DNA of 64,000 nucleotides, from assembly GCA_024692235.1 (NCBI GenBank), contig JAILMW010000033.1, positions 372,001-436,000 on the forward strand. The letters are read 5' to 3'. The position numbers were made by a program, and so were the translations under genes. Each line of letters begins with the position of its first letter. Position 1 is the stretch's first letter. Of this stretch, positions 15,583 through 24,282 are shown piece by piece. The stretch comes from Saccharofermentans sp. GTDB lineage: Bacteria > Bacillota > Clostridia > Saccharofermentanales > Saccharofermentanaceae. The notes under the pieces were generated by a model that was not told the DNA's origin, ran no database searches, and was given only the letters and a program-made list of their open reading frames with translations.

Positions 15583-16221
15583 TCAGTTGAATGAGATGTT
15601 ATCCATTACTGCCTGAATATCTTCGTCAGTAAAACAGTTAATGGTGATGATCATCATCGTGTCATTATTGAAGTCGATAACGGTAGCAGTCTTTATCTCG
15701 TTACCGTCTACGTCATAGCTTCCGTATGTAACGTTAACGTCCTTGGTTCCTAAAGTGATCGTCTCAAGATCGTCTGTTCCAAGTACCGCGGAGTAGTCGT
15801 CTGAAGATGCTCCGGGAGCATACATGAGCATGACGCTCATAAAGTCACCGTTAGCAGCCTTCCATACGGATTCGTATGCGATGTCATTGAAGGCAAGAGT
15901 ATCAGTTGCCGTTCTGATGTTCTCATCGTTGTTCCAGAAAGAAGATGCTTCAGTTGCATTAAGATGATTCCATCCTTCGGGAGCTGCGATGGTGACAGCG
16001 GAATTAAGATTCGTATATGTCGTTCCGGAATATGTGCCCATGATCTCGCTATAGAGGATGGTACTGTCAGTCTTTGCCGTTGTAGCGGTGGCCTCAGTAG
16101 CTTCGCTGTCTCTTGACTCACCGAGAACTGAAGCGGAAGAGTCATTTTTGCTGCATGCGACCGAAGTCATGACAGAGAAGGTGAGAAGTGCTGCGATAAT
16201 GGTCTTTACTCTTTTATTCAT
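15583..16221 (-). CDS. Lipoprotein of unknown function
   Basis: The 212-residue product has a lipoprotein signal: basic start MNKRVK, hydrophobic core, and lipobox SVAC with the cysteine at about residue 23, followed by SKNDSSAS. A Thr/Ala-rich linker (about 30-55) leads to a folded domain with APEGWNHLNATEASSF and repeated Asp/Thr-rich strands, ending DEDIQAVMDNISFN. The pattern of a short surface-exposed domain that reports deviation terms (NGDFMSVMLMYAPG) resembles PsbP-like or DUF-type lipoproteins of Clostridia, but no family can be named. It would be anchored to the outer face of the membrane. Confidence 0.8.
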   Translation of the reverse strand: MNKRVKTIIAALLTFSVMTSVACSKNDSSASVLGESRDSEATEATATTAKTDSTILYSEIMGTYSGTTYTNLNSAVTIAAPEGWNHLNATEASSFWNNDENIRTATDTLAFNDIAYESVWKAANGDFMSVMLMYAPGASSDDYSAVLGTDDLETITLGTKDVNVTYGSYDVDGNEIKTATVIDFNNDTMMIITINCFTDEDIQAVMDNISFN

Positions 16222-16364
16222 TAGACGATACTCCGTACAGATAATGGGATTTCTTTATATTTCGAGAATAATGTATACATAAATATTGTATTAAACAAGA
16301 GGATTTACTTATACTTATGTAATTATTTAATATTTCTTAATCCTTATATTGTGAAATATAGTAC

Positions 16365-16393
16365 TTGCAGTAATTGAACTCTTTTATTAAAAT
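16365..16393 (+). promoter_or_regulatory. Candidate efp promoter
   Basis: TTGCAG (16365-16370), 17 bp, TAAAAT (16388-16393), about 50 nt before the efp start, in a 220-nt AT-rich intergenic region that holds nothing else I can support. Confidence 0.55.
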
Positions 16394-16444
16394 AACAAAT
16401 TGTCAATAACTATGAACTTAAGCATATAACAAAGGAGATTATGT

Positions 16445-17002
16445 ATGATCAGTGCAGGCGATTTCAGAAACGGAATGTGCTTCGAGATGGACAATCAGGT
16501 CTATCAGGTAGTTGAATTCCAGCACGTTAAGCCCGGTAAGGGAGCTGCTTTCGTAAGAACAAAGTATAAGAACGTTAAGACAGGATCCGTAGTTGAGAGA
16601 TCCTTCAACCCTAACGAGAAGTTCGAGCAGGCTCAGCTCGACAGAAGAGATATGCAGTATATCTACTCTGACGGTGAGCTCTACTACTTCATGGATCAGG
16701 AGTCCTATGAGCAGATCCCGATCCACGCTGAGTCTATCGGCGAGGCTATCAAGTTCCTCAAGGAAGAGATGATCTGCAGAGTCCTTTCCTATAAGGGTGA
16801 GATCTTCTCCGTTGAGCTTCCCATCACAGTTGAGCTCGAGATCACTGAGTGCGAGCCCGGTGTTAAGGGTGATACGGCTAACAACGCTTCCAAGTATGCA
16901 ACACTTGAGACAGGTGCTGTCGTTAAGGTTCCTCTCTTCGTTAACCAGAACGAGAAGATCCGTGTTGATACAAGAACAGGCGAGTATCTCGAGAGAGCAT
17001 AA
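16445..17002 (+). CDS. efp: Translation elongation factor P
   Basis: EF-P enters the ribosomal E site and relieves stalling at polyproline. The 185-residue protein has three beta-barrel domains; the tip loop is KPGKGAAF with the functional lysine at residue 32. The C-terminal signature ([10 protein letters not shown]) is normal. No lysyl-modification genes (epmA, epmB) are in the window. AAAGGAG sits 9 nt before the ATG. A strong terminator follows, so it is transcribed mostly on its own. Confidence 0.97.
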   Translation: MISAGDFRNGMCFEMDNQVYQVVEFQHVKPGKGAAFVRTKYKNVKTGSVVERSFNPNEKFEQAQLDRRDMQYIYSDGELYYFMDQESYEQIPIHAESIGEAIKFLKEEMICRVLSYKGEIFSVELPITVELEITECEPGVKGDTANNASKYATLETGAVVKVPLFVNQNEKIRVDTRTGEYLERA

Positions 17003-17017
17003 TCATCTTTGAATATA

Positions 17018-17060
17018 AGTGATCCGGTGTAATTGCTGCACCGGATCACTATACTTTTTT
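17018..17060 (+). terminator. Intrinsic terminator after efp
   Basis: Perfect 11-bp stem GTGATCCGGTG/CACCGGATCAC (17019-17049, extendable by one A-T pair) with a 9-nt loop, followed by a run of six T at 17055-17060. Confidence 0.92.
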
Positions 17061-17078
17061 ATAGCAAGAGCGTACCTT

Positions 17079-17477
17079 ATGAGTGAGAATATAGTTTCAG
17101 AATCGATAAAAGGCGACAGATCGATGACGCAGGGCTTCGTAGCCCAGTATGCAGCTGAGGCTGCATTGCAGATCGACGGCGTTGCCGAACTTGTTCCGTC
17201 ATTTGCGGTAGCTCTTAAAGAGAAGGCAGGAGTAGTACACGAGGGCAAGGGTGTCCGTGTTGTCTTTGGACAGACACAGAACGACATCACTTCCATCACT
17301 GTATATCCTGTCGTTTTTTATGGTAAGATTATTCCTGAAGTTGCTTGGGAGATACAGGAACGAGTCAAGTCAGACGTTGAGAAGTATACGGGACTTGATG
17401 TCGAGTCCGTTGATGTCTATGTGTGCGGCGTTCGTGAGCCCGTACAGGAAGAAGAGCAGCAGGAGGTTGAAGAATGA
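17079..17477 (+). CDS. asp23: Asp23/Gls24-family envelope stress protein
   Basis: Cytoplasmic protein held at the membrane by AmaP. The 132-residue product begins at the ATG at 17079 (MSENIVSESIKGDRSM); the frame is open back into the efp terminator, but that part cannot be coding. The DUF322 domain is clear: QGFVAQYAAEAALQIDGVAEL, then GKGVRVVFG and the helix VAWEIQERVKSDVEKYTGLDV followed by VDVYVCGV. The tail is very acidic (EEEQQEVEE). There is no good Shine-Dalgarno. It overlaps amaP by 4 nt. Confidence 0.9.
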   Translation: MSENIVSESIKGDRSMTQGFVAQYAAEAALQIDGVAELVPSFAVALKEKAGVVHEGKGVRVVFGQTQNDITSITVYPVVFYGKIIPEVAWEIQERVKSDVEKYTGLDVESVDVYVCGVREPVQEEEQQEVEE

Positions 17478-18028
17478 ACGGTTTTATGAGAGTTTTGATG
17501 TTCATCTATTCTGTGATCATCTCATTGTTGTCGATAATACTGCTGTATGCACTTATAGACGACGGTATCTTCGCCGATCTTTTGTCCCCTCTTGCTTCGA
17601 TAGTAAATGACCCTACAAGTAAGATCATCTATCTTGCTATCCTTCTGGTAGTCATCGTAAGTTGTGTAACTTCTATCTCTACTCTCATAACATCAGGAAG
17701 GCTCTATAAGACTAAGCTCAGAAGGACTGATATCGGTTCTGTTGATATCGGTGCTGATGCCATCGAGAGTATCGCACTTAATTCGGCTAAGTCGTCCCAG
17801 GTAGGTATCAAGAGTGCAAAGGCTCGTGTTACATCTGCCAAGAACGGTGCCATAAAGGTCAATATCAATGCGGTATTATATTCCAATACCGAGATCCCCA
17901 CTTCCATGTCCAAGGTTCAGGAGAGGGTCAAGAAGGATATCGAGAGATATACCGGAATAATAGTCGAGAACGTATTTATCAAGGTAAGCAGAGTAGAGCC
18001 TGTCGTTGCAAAAGTAGAAGGCAGGTAA
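17474..18028 (+). CDS. amaP: AmaP-like alkaline-shock membrane anchor protein
   Basis: AmaP anchors Asp23 at the membrane. The 184-residue protein has two hydrophobic helices (about residues 5-30 and 48-72) and a C-terminal Asp23-like domain (GAIKVNINAVLYSNTEIP, then VQERVKKDIERYTGIIVENV) that repeats the motif of the preceding gene. Translation is coupled to asp23 by an ATGA overlap. The asp23-amaP-DUF2273 set is a common envelope-stress unit in Bacillota. Confidence 0.88.
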   Translation: MNGFMRVLMFIYSVIISLLSIILLYALIDDGIFADLLSPLASIVNDPTSKIIYLAILLVVIVSCVTSISTLITSGRLYKTKLRRTDIGSVDIGADAIESIALNSAKSSQVGIKSAKARVTSAKNGAIKVNINAVLYSNTEIPTSMSKVQERVKKDIERYTGIIVENVFIKVSRVEPVVAKVEGR

Positions 18029-18031
18029 TCT

Positions 18032-18268
18032 ATGGAAAGGTTCTTGACGAAGCTTTTTGAAAAACTTGAGAATACAAAGGCAGGTACGCTTTGTGCCTTT
18101 GCCTTTTTTATCATAGGTATACTTATCTGTGTCTTCGGATTTTTCAAGACACTTTTTATCATATTATTTACGGCGGTAGGATTCTTTGTAGGAGCTTTCC
18201 TGTTCAGCGATACAGGCAAGTTCAAGAAGTTCCTTGACAGGATACTTCCGCCCGGAGGAGTACGATGA
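18032..18268 (+). CDS. DUF2273-family small membrane protein
   Basis: A 78-residue protein with two closely spaced hydrophobic helices (TLCAFAFFIIGILICVFGFF and TLFIILFTAVGFFVGAFLF) and a basic C-terminus ending FLDRILPPGGVR. DUF2273 proteins are almost always found with Asp23 and AmaP, as here. The stop overlaps the nusB start by 4 nt (ATGA). Confidence 0.88.
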   Translation: MERFLTKLFEKLENTKAGTLCAFAFFIIGILICVFGFFKTLFIILFTAVGFFVGAFLFSDTGKFKKFLDRILPPGGVR

Positions 18269-18663
18269 GCAGGATTGAGACGCGTGAAGCTGTAGTTTTC
18301 TTTATTTATCAGACTGATTTCAGGAAGGAGGAGCTGATGGATCAGCTCAAGATCTACCTGGAAGCTAATCCTTCTCTTGAAGAGGATAAGGAGTATTTCA
18401 TGAGCACCGTTCTCGGTGTAATGGATAACAGGAAAGCTATCGACAGTAAGCTCTCCAAGTTCCTTAAGAAGTGGTCCATCACCAGGATCCCCAAGCTCGA
18501 CCGTGCTATCCTCGAGACAGCGGCATACGAGATCGAGAATAATGATGACGTGCACGTAAGCGTTACCATCAATGAGGCAGTACGTCTGTCCAAGAAGTAT
18601 GGCGCAGAGGATTCGTCCTCATATATCAACGGAGTTCTTTCCAGCTTTGAGAAGAGCCTTTAA
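18265..18663 (+). CDS. nusB: Transcription antitermination factor NusB
   Basis: NusB binds boxA with S10 and supports rRNA antitermination. The 132-residue all-helical product has the family ends: REAVVFFIYQTDF near the start, IPKLDRAILETAAYEI, VSVTINEAVRLSKKYG and SSSYINGVLSSF at the end. It opens the housekeeping run nusB-xseA-xseB-ispA-dxs. Confidence 0.95.
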   Translation: MSRIETREAVVFFIYQTDFRKEELMDQLKIYLEANPSLEEDKEYFMSTVLGVMDNRKAIDSKLSKFLKKWSITRIPKLDRAILETAAYEIENNDDVHVSVTINEAVRLSKKYGAEDSSSYINGVLSSFEKSL

Positions 18664-18674
18664 GAGGCTTATAT

Positions 18675-19883
18675 ATGTTTACTTTTAATTCGGTAACAGA
18701 GCTCAATACATATGCCAATGACTTGCTGTCCGCAGATCCGCGAACATCTTCCTTGGCTGTTACCGGAGAGATCAGTAATCTTACTGTATACAGATCAAGC
18801 GGTCATGCATACTTCACTTTGAAGGATGAATCTTCGCAAATCAGCTGTGTCATGTTCAAAAGCTATATCGCTTCATTGAACTTTGTCCCCAAGGAAGGCA
18901 TGAAGGTCATCCTTACGGGAACGTGCAGTGTCTATTCCGCAACGGGTAAATTCCAGATAAAGGCTTTTGCCATGAGGCAGGTGGGCAAGGGCGATCTTGC
19001 ACAGCAGATGAAAGAACTTCACAGGAAGCTCTCTTCTGAAGGCCTTTTTGCGCAGGAACATAAGCTTCCGATCCCCGTATTACCTTCAAGGATCGGTGTC
19101 ATATCTTCTCCTGCAGGTGCGGTCATCCACGACATCATCAATACATTAAACAGACGTAATCCCAATTATTCGCTGCTCCTTTACCCGGCTGCTGTACAGG
19201 GTGAGAGCTGTGCTAAGGAAGTCATAAGCGGTATCGACCACTTCTGCGGACGTGATGATATAGACGTTATCATAATCGCACGAGGCGGCGGATCCCCGGA
19301 GGATCTCTGGGGCTTTAATGATGAGGCTCTGGCAAGGAAGATATATGACTGCAGGATACCCGTTATATCAGCAGTAGGACATGAGACTGACTATACTATC
19401 TGCGATTATGTAGCTGACCTCAGAGCTCCGACTCCTACGGCTGCTGCGGAACTTGTTATAGGTAAGTATGACGAGCTGCTCTCTAATATTTCCAACAAGA
19501 AAAGCATGTTAAATCTTGCTCTCATGAACTATGCCGAGATCCAGAGAAGAAGGCTCGATGCTTTAAAGGACAGTAAAGCCCTTTATTCGCCCATGGTATA
19601 TGTGGAGCAGATGCGCTTAGCTTTGGACAGCGTCCGTAAGGATCTTACAAACAGCGGCAAGCTCCTTATAAGTGAACAAAGGCATCAACTTAAGAGTATA
19701 ATCGACGGTATAGAGATGTTAGGTCCCATGAATGTCCTAAAGCGCGGATATTCATATGCATCTTCTGAAGGTAAGGCGGTTACTTCAGTTAAGAGGCTTA
19801 AGGTCGGTGACGGCCTTGATGTTGTGTTTTCAGACGGCAGCATAAATGTCGAAGTAAAAGATATATATGAGGGAGAAAGTTAA
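18675..19883 (+). CDS. xseA: Exodeoxyribonuclease VII large subunit
   Basis: Catalytic subunit of exonuclease VII, which degrades single-stranded DNA to oligonucleotides. The 402-residue protein has the N-terminal OB fold (VTGEISNLTVYRSSGHAYFTLKD, a family pattern), the catalytic region with IIARGGGSPEDLWGFND and PVISAVGHETDYTICD, ADLRAPTPTAAAE, and the C-terminal coiled coil and strand motif VLKRGYSYA. GAGG precedes the ATG. Its stop lies immediately before xseB. Confidence 0.95.
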   Translation: MFTFNSVTELNTYANDLLSADPRTSSLAVTGEISNLTVYRSSGHAYFTLKDESSQISCVMFKSYIASLNFVPKEGMKVILTGTCSVYSATGKFQIKAFAMRQVGKGDLAQQMKELHRKLSSEGLFAQEHKLPIPVLPSRIGVISSPAGAVIHDIINTLNRRNPNYSLLLYPAAVQGESCAKEVISGIDHFCGRDDIDVIIIARGGGSPEDLWGFNDEALARKIYDCRIPVISAVGHETDYTICDYVADLRAPTPTAAAELVIGKYDELLSNISNKKSMLNLALMNYAEIQRRRLDALKDSKALYSPMVYVEQMRLALDSVRKDLTNSGKLLISEQRHQLKSIIDGIEMLGPMNVLKRGYSYASSEGKAVTSVKRLKVGDGLDVVFSDGSINVEVKDIYEGES

Positions 19884-19884
19884 A

Positions 19885-20109
19885 TTGGCAGAGAAGTTCG
19901 TATACGAGGAGGCTATAGCCGAACTCGAGAAGATAGTAGACAGGTTAAGTACCGGTAAGTGCTCGCTCGACGATTCGCTGGAGCTTTATACAAGAGGCGT
20001 AAAGCTCGCTAACGAGTGCGATAAGAAGCTCTCCGAGGTAGAGAAGAAAATCGCGGTCATCAATAAGGACTCTCTTGAAGAGGAGCCCTTTGAGGAGGAC
20101 GAAGAGTGA
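19885..20109 (+). CDS. xseB: Exodeoxyribonuclease VII small subunit
   Basis: Helical subunit that binds the XseA coiled coil. I place the start at the TTG at 19885, one base after the xseA stop: GAGGGAG lies 9 nt upstream and the product then begins MAEKFVYEEAIAELEKIV, as homologs do. An ATG at 19867 would add six residues and overlap xseA. The family motif LEKIVDRLSTGKCSLDDSL is present and the tail is acidic. The 74-residue length is normal. Confidence 0.93.
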   Translation: MAEKFVYEEAIAELEKIVDRLSTGKCSLDDSLELYTRGVKLANECDKKLSEVEKKIAVINKDSLEEEPFEEDEE

Positions 20110-20996
20110 GAAGCGCTAAGGAGATCATAAATGAATCAAGTCAGTGGATAGAGCCTTCTTTGGAAGGTGTATTCCCTGATGAACTTAAAGAGGATATAAC
20201 GGTCAAGGCTTCGCTTTACAGCCTTCTTGCCGGCGGTAAGAGGATTAGACCTTGCCTTATGTACCTTTTTGCAAGGCTCTTACGTATAGACCTTGATGAG
20301 GTCATTCCTTTTGCCAAGAGCCTTGAGATGATACATACATACTCTCTTATCCATGACGACCTTCCTTCAATGGATAACGATGACTTAAGAAGAGGAAAGC
20401 CTACCTGCCATAAGGTCTTCGGTGAGGGTATCGCTCTTCTTGCAGGAGATAATCTCCTTAACAGAGCTTATGAGATCTTATTTCTTGAATGCCTTAAAGG
20501 TGAGACGGGTAAGATAAGAGCAGCTCAGTTCATTGCGGATAAAGCCGGCATCAACGGCATGATAGGCGGTCAGAGCATCGACCTTGATTCTGAGGATAAG
20601 AAGATCGATATCGATCTTCTTTACGAACTTCAGGATAAGAAGACCGGTGCGCTTCTTTGTGCGGCATGCATGGTGCCCTGTTTCTTAAGCGGTGCTCCTG
20701 CTTCAGTTGCATCCGAAGTTATGGAATACAGTATGCACCTCGGACTTTTATTCCAGATAAAGGACGATATCCTTGATGTGGAAGCGGATCCCGCACTTCT
20801 TGGAAAGAGTACCGGTAAGGATGAGCGTGACGGCAAAGCGACGTTCGTGACACTTCTTGGTCTTGAGGAAGCTTCTTCCAGGATGAATGAGGAATACAAG
20901 GGTTGCCTTGAGAATCTCGAACATCTTGCAAGCGAGGGATATGACACATCCGATCTTCGCATACTTACCGAATTTCTTGCGCAGAGGGAGTATTGA
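20106..20996 (+). CDS. ispA: Farnesyl diphosphate synthase (geranylgeranyl-type polyprenyl synthase)
   Basis: Condenses isopentenyl diphosphate with allylic diphosphates to make the C15 precursor for undecaprenyl phosphate and other isoprenoids. The 296-residue protein has GGKRIRP, the first Asp-rich motif HDDLPSMDNDDLRRG, GQSIDL, and the second motif FQIKDDILD. It starts at a GTG overlapping the xseB stop (GTGA), so it is translationally coupled. Its neighbour dxs makes the precursor for the same pathway. Confidence 0.95.
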   Translation: MRSAKEIINESSQWIEPSLEGVFPDELKEDITVKASLYSLLAGGKRIRPCLMYLFARLLRIDLDEVIPFAKSLEMIHTYSLIHDDLPSMDNDDLRRGKPTCHKVFGEGIALLAGDNLLNRAYEILFLECLKGETGKIRAAQFIADKAGINGMIGGQSIDLDSEDKKIDIDLLYELQDKKTGALLCAACMVPCFLSGAPASVASEVMEYSMHLGLLFQIKDDILDVEADPALLGKSTGKDERDGKATFVTLLGLEEASSRMNEEYKGCLENLEHLASEGYDTSDLRILTEFLAQREY

Positions 20997-20998
20997 TC

Positions 20999-22879
20999 TT
21001 GGACTATAAGTACTTAAGTGACGACATAACTCCCGAATACCTGAAGGGACTTAAGAGTTCCGACAGGACAAAGCTCTGCGCCGAGCTTCGCGAAAAGATA
21101 ATCTCCACCGTATCTTCTAACGGCGGACACCTGGCGTCTAATCTGGGTACGGTAGAGCTTACCGTAGCTCTTCTTTCCGTCTTTGACTATACAAAGGATA
21201 AGATCGTATTCGATGTAGGACATCAGGCTTATTCATATAAGCTTCTTACAGGCAGGTTCTCAAGATTCTCAACATTAAGGCAGAAAGGCGGTATCTCAGG
21301 ATTTCCCAGAAGATCCGAGAGTCCTTACGATGCCTTCGATACCGGTCACAGCAGCACATCCGTATCTGCTGCTGTCGGTATGGCCAGAGCAAGAGATCTG
21401 TCCGGCGACGATAACTATGTAGTAGCCGTGATCGGCGACGGAGCCATGACAGGCGGCCTTGCATATGAAGCATTAAATGATCTCGGTCATTCGGGCAATA
21501 AGATGACGGTCATCTTAAACGATAACGAGATGAGTATCGATAAGAACGTCGGCGGTATGTCCAGGTACTTAAAGAACCTTCGTATATCTTCGGGATATAT
21601 CTCCGCCAAGAGGTATACCGAGAACTTCATCGTCAAGAACCTTCCCGTTATAGGTAAACCTGTTGTAAGGATAATAATGGCGATAAAGAACTTCTTCAGG
21701 TTCATCGTCAATAAGCAGGTGCCTTCCATGTTCGAGGATCTGGGATTCTTATACTACGGTCCCATAGACGGTCACGACACCGAAGCTCTTATTAAGGCCT
21801 TAGATGCAGTAAAGGATCTTCGTAAGCCTGTTCTGCTTCATGTATGTACTAAGAAGGGAAAGGGATATCCTTATGCTGAGCAGAATCCTTCGGACTATCA
21901 CGGCGTAGGGCCTTTCGACAGGGAGAAGGGTGTTATTAAGAGCAATAAGCTTACATATACTTCTGCTTTCTCGGGTGCCGTTACGGATCTTGCTTCCAAG
22001 AACAAGAAGATCGTGGCAATAAGTGCCGCCATGGCGCAGGGAACGGGTCTTGACCGATTTGCACATAAGTATCCCGACAGATTCTTTGACTGCGGTATAG
22101 CAGAGGAACACGCGGTCACCATGGCTGCAGGAATGGCAGTATCCGGCTATATCCCCGTAGTTGCCATCTATTCCTCATTCCTTCAAAGGGCATATGATTC
22201 CATAATCCACGACGTAGCCTTCATGAATAATCATGTGGTGTTCGCGGTGGACAGAGCAGGCTTTGTCGGCAATGACGGCCATACACATAACGGCCTTTAC
22301 GATATTACCTATCTTAATTCCGTTCCAAGCATGACATTGCTATCTCCCAGGGACTATACGGATCTTCGTAACTGCCTTAACTATGCAGTAAATAAGTGTG
22401 AGGGTCCCTGTGCGGTAAGATATCCCAGAGGATCTTCCGTATTCGAAGATAAGGATGCTCTTTATACCGGTCTTGAAGAGCTTCCCAAGCCTCATATGTC
22501 TAAGGATGAGGGTGATGATTATGCGATAATATCCTGCGGAACGATAGCTTCCGAATGTGATGCCGCAGTAGAGATATTAAGCTCTAAAGGCATCAAGGGA
22601 AAGCATATAAGCCTTACGCTGGTATCGCCACTTCCCGTGGACGAGATAATGAAATCATGCGGCAAAGCAAGGAAGATATATACTGTAGAGGAAGGCGTCG
22701 TAAGCGGCGGTATGGGAGAAGCTATCTGCGGTCTTATATCAGCTTCGGATCCTTCATATAATGTTAAGGTGTTTGCCGTAGAAGATCCCATGATCAGAGC
22801 CGGAAGCGTTAAGCAGCAGCTTGAAGATGCGCGTCTTGATGCAGACAGCATAGCTATGCGTATATCATCCGACGTATAA
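20999..22879 (+). CDS. dxs: 1-deoxy-D-xylulose-5-phosphate synthase
   Basis: Thiamine-diphosphate enzyme joining pyruvate and glyceraldehyde 3-phosphate, first step of the MEP isoprenoid pathway. The roughly 626-residue protein has SNLGTVELTVAL, DVGHQAYSYK, the ThDP motif GDGAMTGGLAYEALND to NDNEMSI, and the catalytic AEEHAVTMAAGMA. I favour the TTG at 20999, which has GAGGGAG at 8 nt; the TTG at 20993 overlaps the ispA stop and is too close to that site. The tlyA gene often found between dxs and nadK is absent. Confidence 0.95.
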   Translation: MDYKYLSDDITPEYLKGLKSSDRTKLCAELREKIISTVSSNGGHLASNLGTVELTVALLSVFDYTKDKIVFDVGHQAYSYKLLTGRFSRFSTLRQKGGISGFPRRSESPYDAFDTGHSSTSVSAAVGMARARDLSGDDNYVVAVIGDGAMTGGLAYEALNDLGHSGNKMTVILNDNEMSIDKNVGGMSRYLKNLRISSGYISAKRYTENFIVKNLPVIGKPVVRIIMAIKNFFRFIVNKQVPSMFEDLGFLYYGPIDGHDTEALIKALDAVKDLRKPVLLHVCTKKGKGYPYAEQNPSDYHGVGPFDREKGVIKSNKLTYTSAFSGAVTDLASKNKKIVAISAAMAQGTGLDRFAHKYPDRFFDCGIAEEHAVTMAAGMAVSGYIPVVAIYSSFLQRAYDSIIHDVAFMNNHVVFAVDRAGFVGNDGHTHNGLYDITYLNSVPSMTLLSPRDYTDLRNCLNYAVNKCEGPCAVRYPRGSSVFEDKDALYTGLEELPKPHMSKDEGDDYAIISCGTIASECDAAVEILSSKGIKGKHISLTLVSPLPVDEIMKSCGKARKIYTVEEGVVSGGMGEAICGLISASDPSYNVKVFAVEDPMIRAGSVKQQLEDARLDADSIAMRISSDV

Positions 22880-22940
22880 CTTAAGTCTGTATTTTTATTC
22901 CTTTTAATGTTTAAATATAAGACGCAGGAGGTAACGGTTC

Positions 22941-23816
22941 ATGCGTTTCGGTATACATTCGAATAAGACAAGAGATTTGGGCTATGAAGTAGCTCAGGAA
23001 CTTGCTTCAGTGATGCTCTCCCATGGTCATGTCCCTGTTTTCAGGGAATATATGAAGGATACTGCTTTGGGCAGGATGGGCGGCATCGAATTCGGCGGCT
23101 TTGCTGATTGCGATATCATATTCACCATAGGCGGTGACGGAACGTTCCTCGGAGTTATATCGGATTACAGGGAACTGGGTGTACCTTTTGTAGGCGTTAA
23201 TAAAGGAAGTATCGGATTTCTTACTCAGATATCCGAAGATTCCATGGAAGACGCCATCACACGTATCACAGAAGGAAGATACAATATCATCGAGAGGATG
23301 CAACTCTCTGCTGAGCTCTACGACAGTCAGGGCAATCTTAAGGGACACGATGTGTGTCTTAACGATGTTGCCGTACTTAGAGGAGATAAGCCTCACATAG
23401 TTAAGCTCAGTCTCTATATAGACCATGAGAGGGTAGAGAGATTCTACGGTGACGGTCTTGTTGTAGCAACTCCTACGGGATCTACTGCGTATACTCTGGC
23501 AGCAGGCGGACCTCTCCTTATGCCGGGCATGGATAATATCATCATTACTCCCTTATGTCCTCATACACTGCAGAGCACAAGCTACGTCATAGGACCCGAG
23601 AGCGAAGTGGAGATAAGGCTCGGCAACTTCGAGACTATACCGATAGTAACTCCCGACGGTCATGAATTCCCGACTTTGTCTCCTTATGATATCATCAGGA
23701 TCAGAAAGCATCCGTCCAAGGTGAAGACCGTGGATCTGGGTTATACCGGATTCTTCCAGAATGTAAGACGTAAGATCGTAGCAAGGGGTAGCTTCTATGA
23801 GAACAGCCAAGAATGA
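22941..23816 (+). CDS. nadK: NAD kinase
   Basis: Phosphorylates NAD to NADP. The 291-residue product has TIGGDGTFLG (GGDG motif), PFVGVNKGSIGFLT, CLNDVAVLRG and DGLVVATPTGSTAYTLAAGGP, all diagnostic. It starts after a 61-nt gap with a GCAGGAGG ribosome site, and its last 20 nt overlap argR. Confidence 0.95.
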   Translation: MRFGIHSNKTRDLGYEVAQELASVMLSHGHVPVFREYMKDTALGRMGGIEFGGFADCDIIFTIGGDGTFLGVISDYRELGVPFVGVNKGSIGFLTQISEDSMEDAITRITEGRYNIIERMQLSAELYDSQGNLKGHDVCLNDVAVLRGDKPHIVKLSLYIDHERVERFYGDGLVVATPTGSTAYTLAAGGPLLMPGMDNIIITPLCPHTLQSTSYVIGPESEVEIRLGNFETIPIVTPDGHEFPTLSPYDIIRIRKHPSKVKTVDLGYTGFFQNVRRKIVARGSFYENSQE

Positions 23817-24279
23817 CAGGCAGGAAATGATAATAAAGCTCGTTAAGGAGCATGAGATATCTACACAGGATGAGCTTACTTCGCTCATGAAGAAGAACGG
23901 ATTTGCCGTAACGCAGGCAACCTGTTCCAGGGATATAAAGGAACTCGGCATCATAAAGGTCACGCTTCCTAACGGTGTCTCCAAGTACGCCGTACTGGAC
24001 AGGACCGGAGATATAGCTCCGGGACGTCTTCTTAACGTATTTGCAAATTCTCTTATCTCGTGTAAGAGTGCCATGAATATGGTCGTTATAAAGACCTTGC
24101 CCGGTATGGCTCAGGCTGCAGCATCTGCGCTTGATTCCATGCACCTTCAATATGTCGTCGGAACCATCGCAGGCGATGATACGGTATTCGTTGCAGCTCC
24201 CGGGGTCAAGGAAGCTGAAGCTCTCGTATCTACCATAGACGATATGATGAGAGCAGGTATCTCATCGTCAGAAGAATAA
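23797..24279 (+). CDS. argR: Arginine repressor ArgR/AhrC
   Basis: Arginine-responsive regulator of arginine synthesis and breakdown. The 160-residue protein has the winged-helix N-terminus (RQEMIIKLVKEHEISTQDEL, then TQATCSRDIKELGIIKV) and the hexamer-forming, arginine-binding C-terminus (VVIKTLPGMAQAAASALD, GTIAGDDTVFV). It overlaps nadK by 20 nt and lies 3 nt before recN, a conserved Bacillota order. Confidence 0.94.
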   Translation: MRTAKNDRQEMIIKLVKEHEISTQDELTSLMKKNGFAVTQATCSRDIKELGIIKVTLPNGVSKYAVLDRTGDIAPGRLLNVFANSLISCKSAMNMVVIKTLPGMAQAAASALDSMHLQYVVGTIAGDDTVFVAAPGVKEAEALVSTIDDMMRAGISSSEE

Positions 24280-24282
24280 GTT

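Noticed and set aside
17019..17078. N-terminal extension of asp23
   Set aside because: These codons lie inside the efp terminator stem and T-tract.
17917..18555. 212-codon frame antisense to amaP, DUF2273 and nusB
   Set aside because: Spans three genes with known families and overlapping starts; no independent support.
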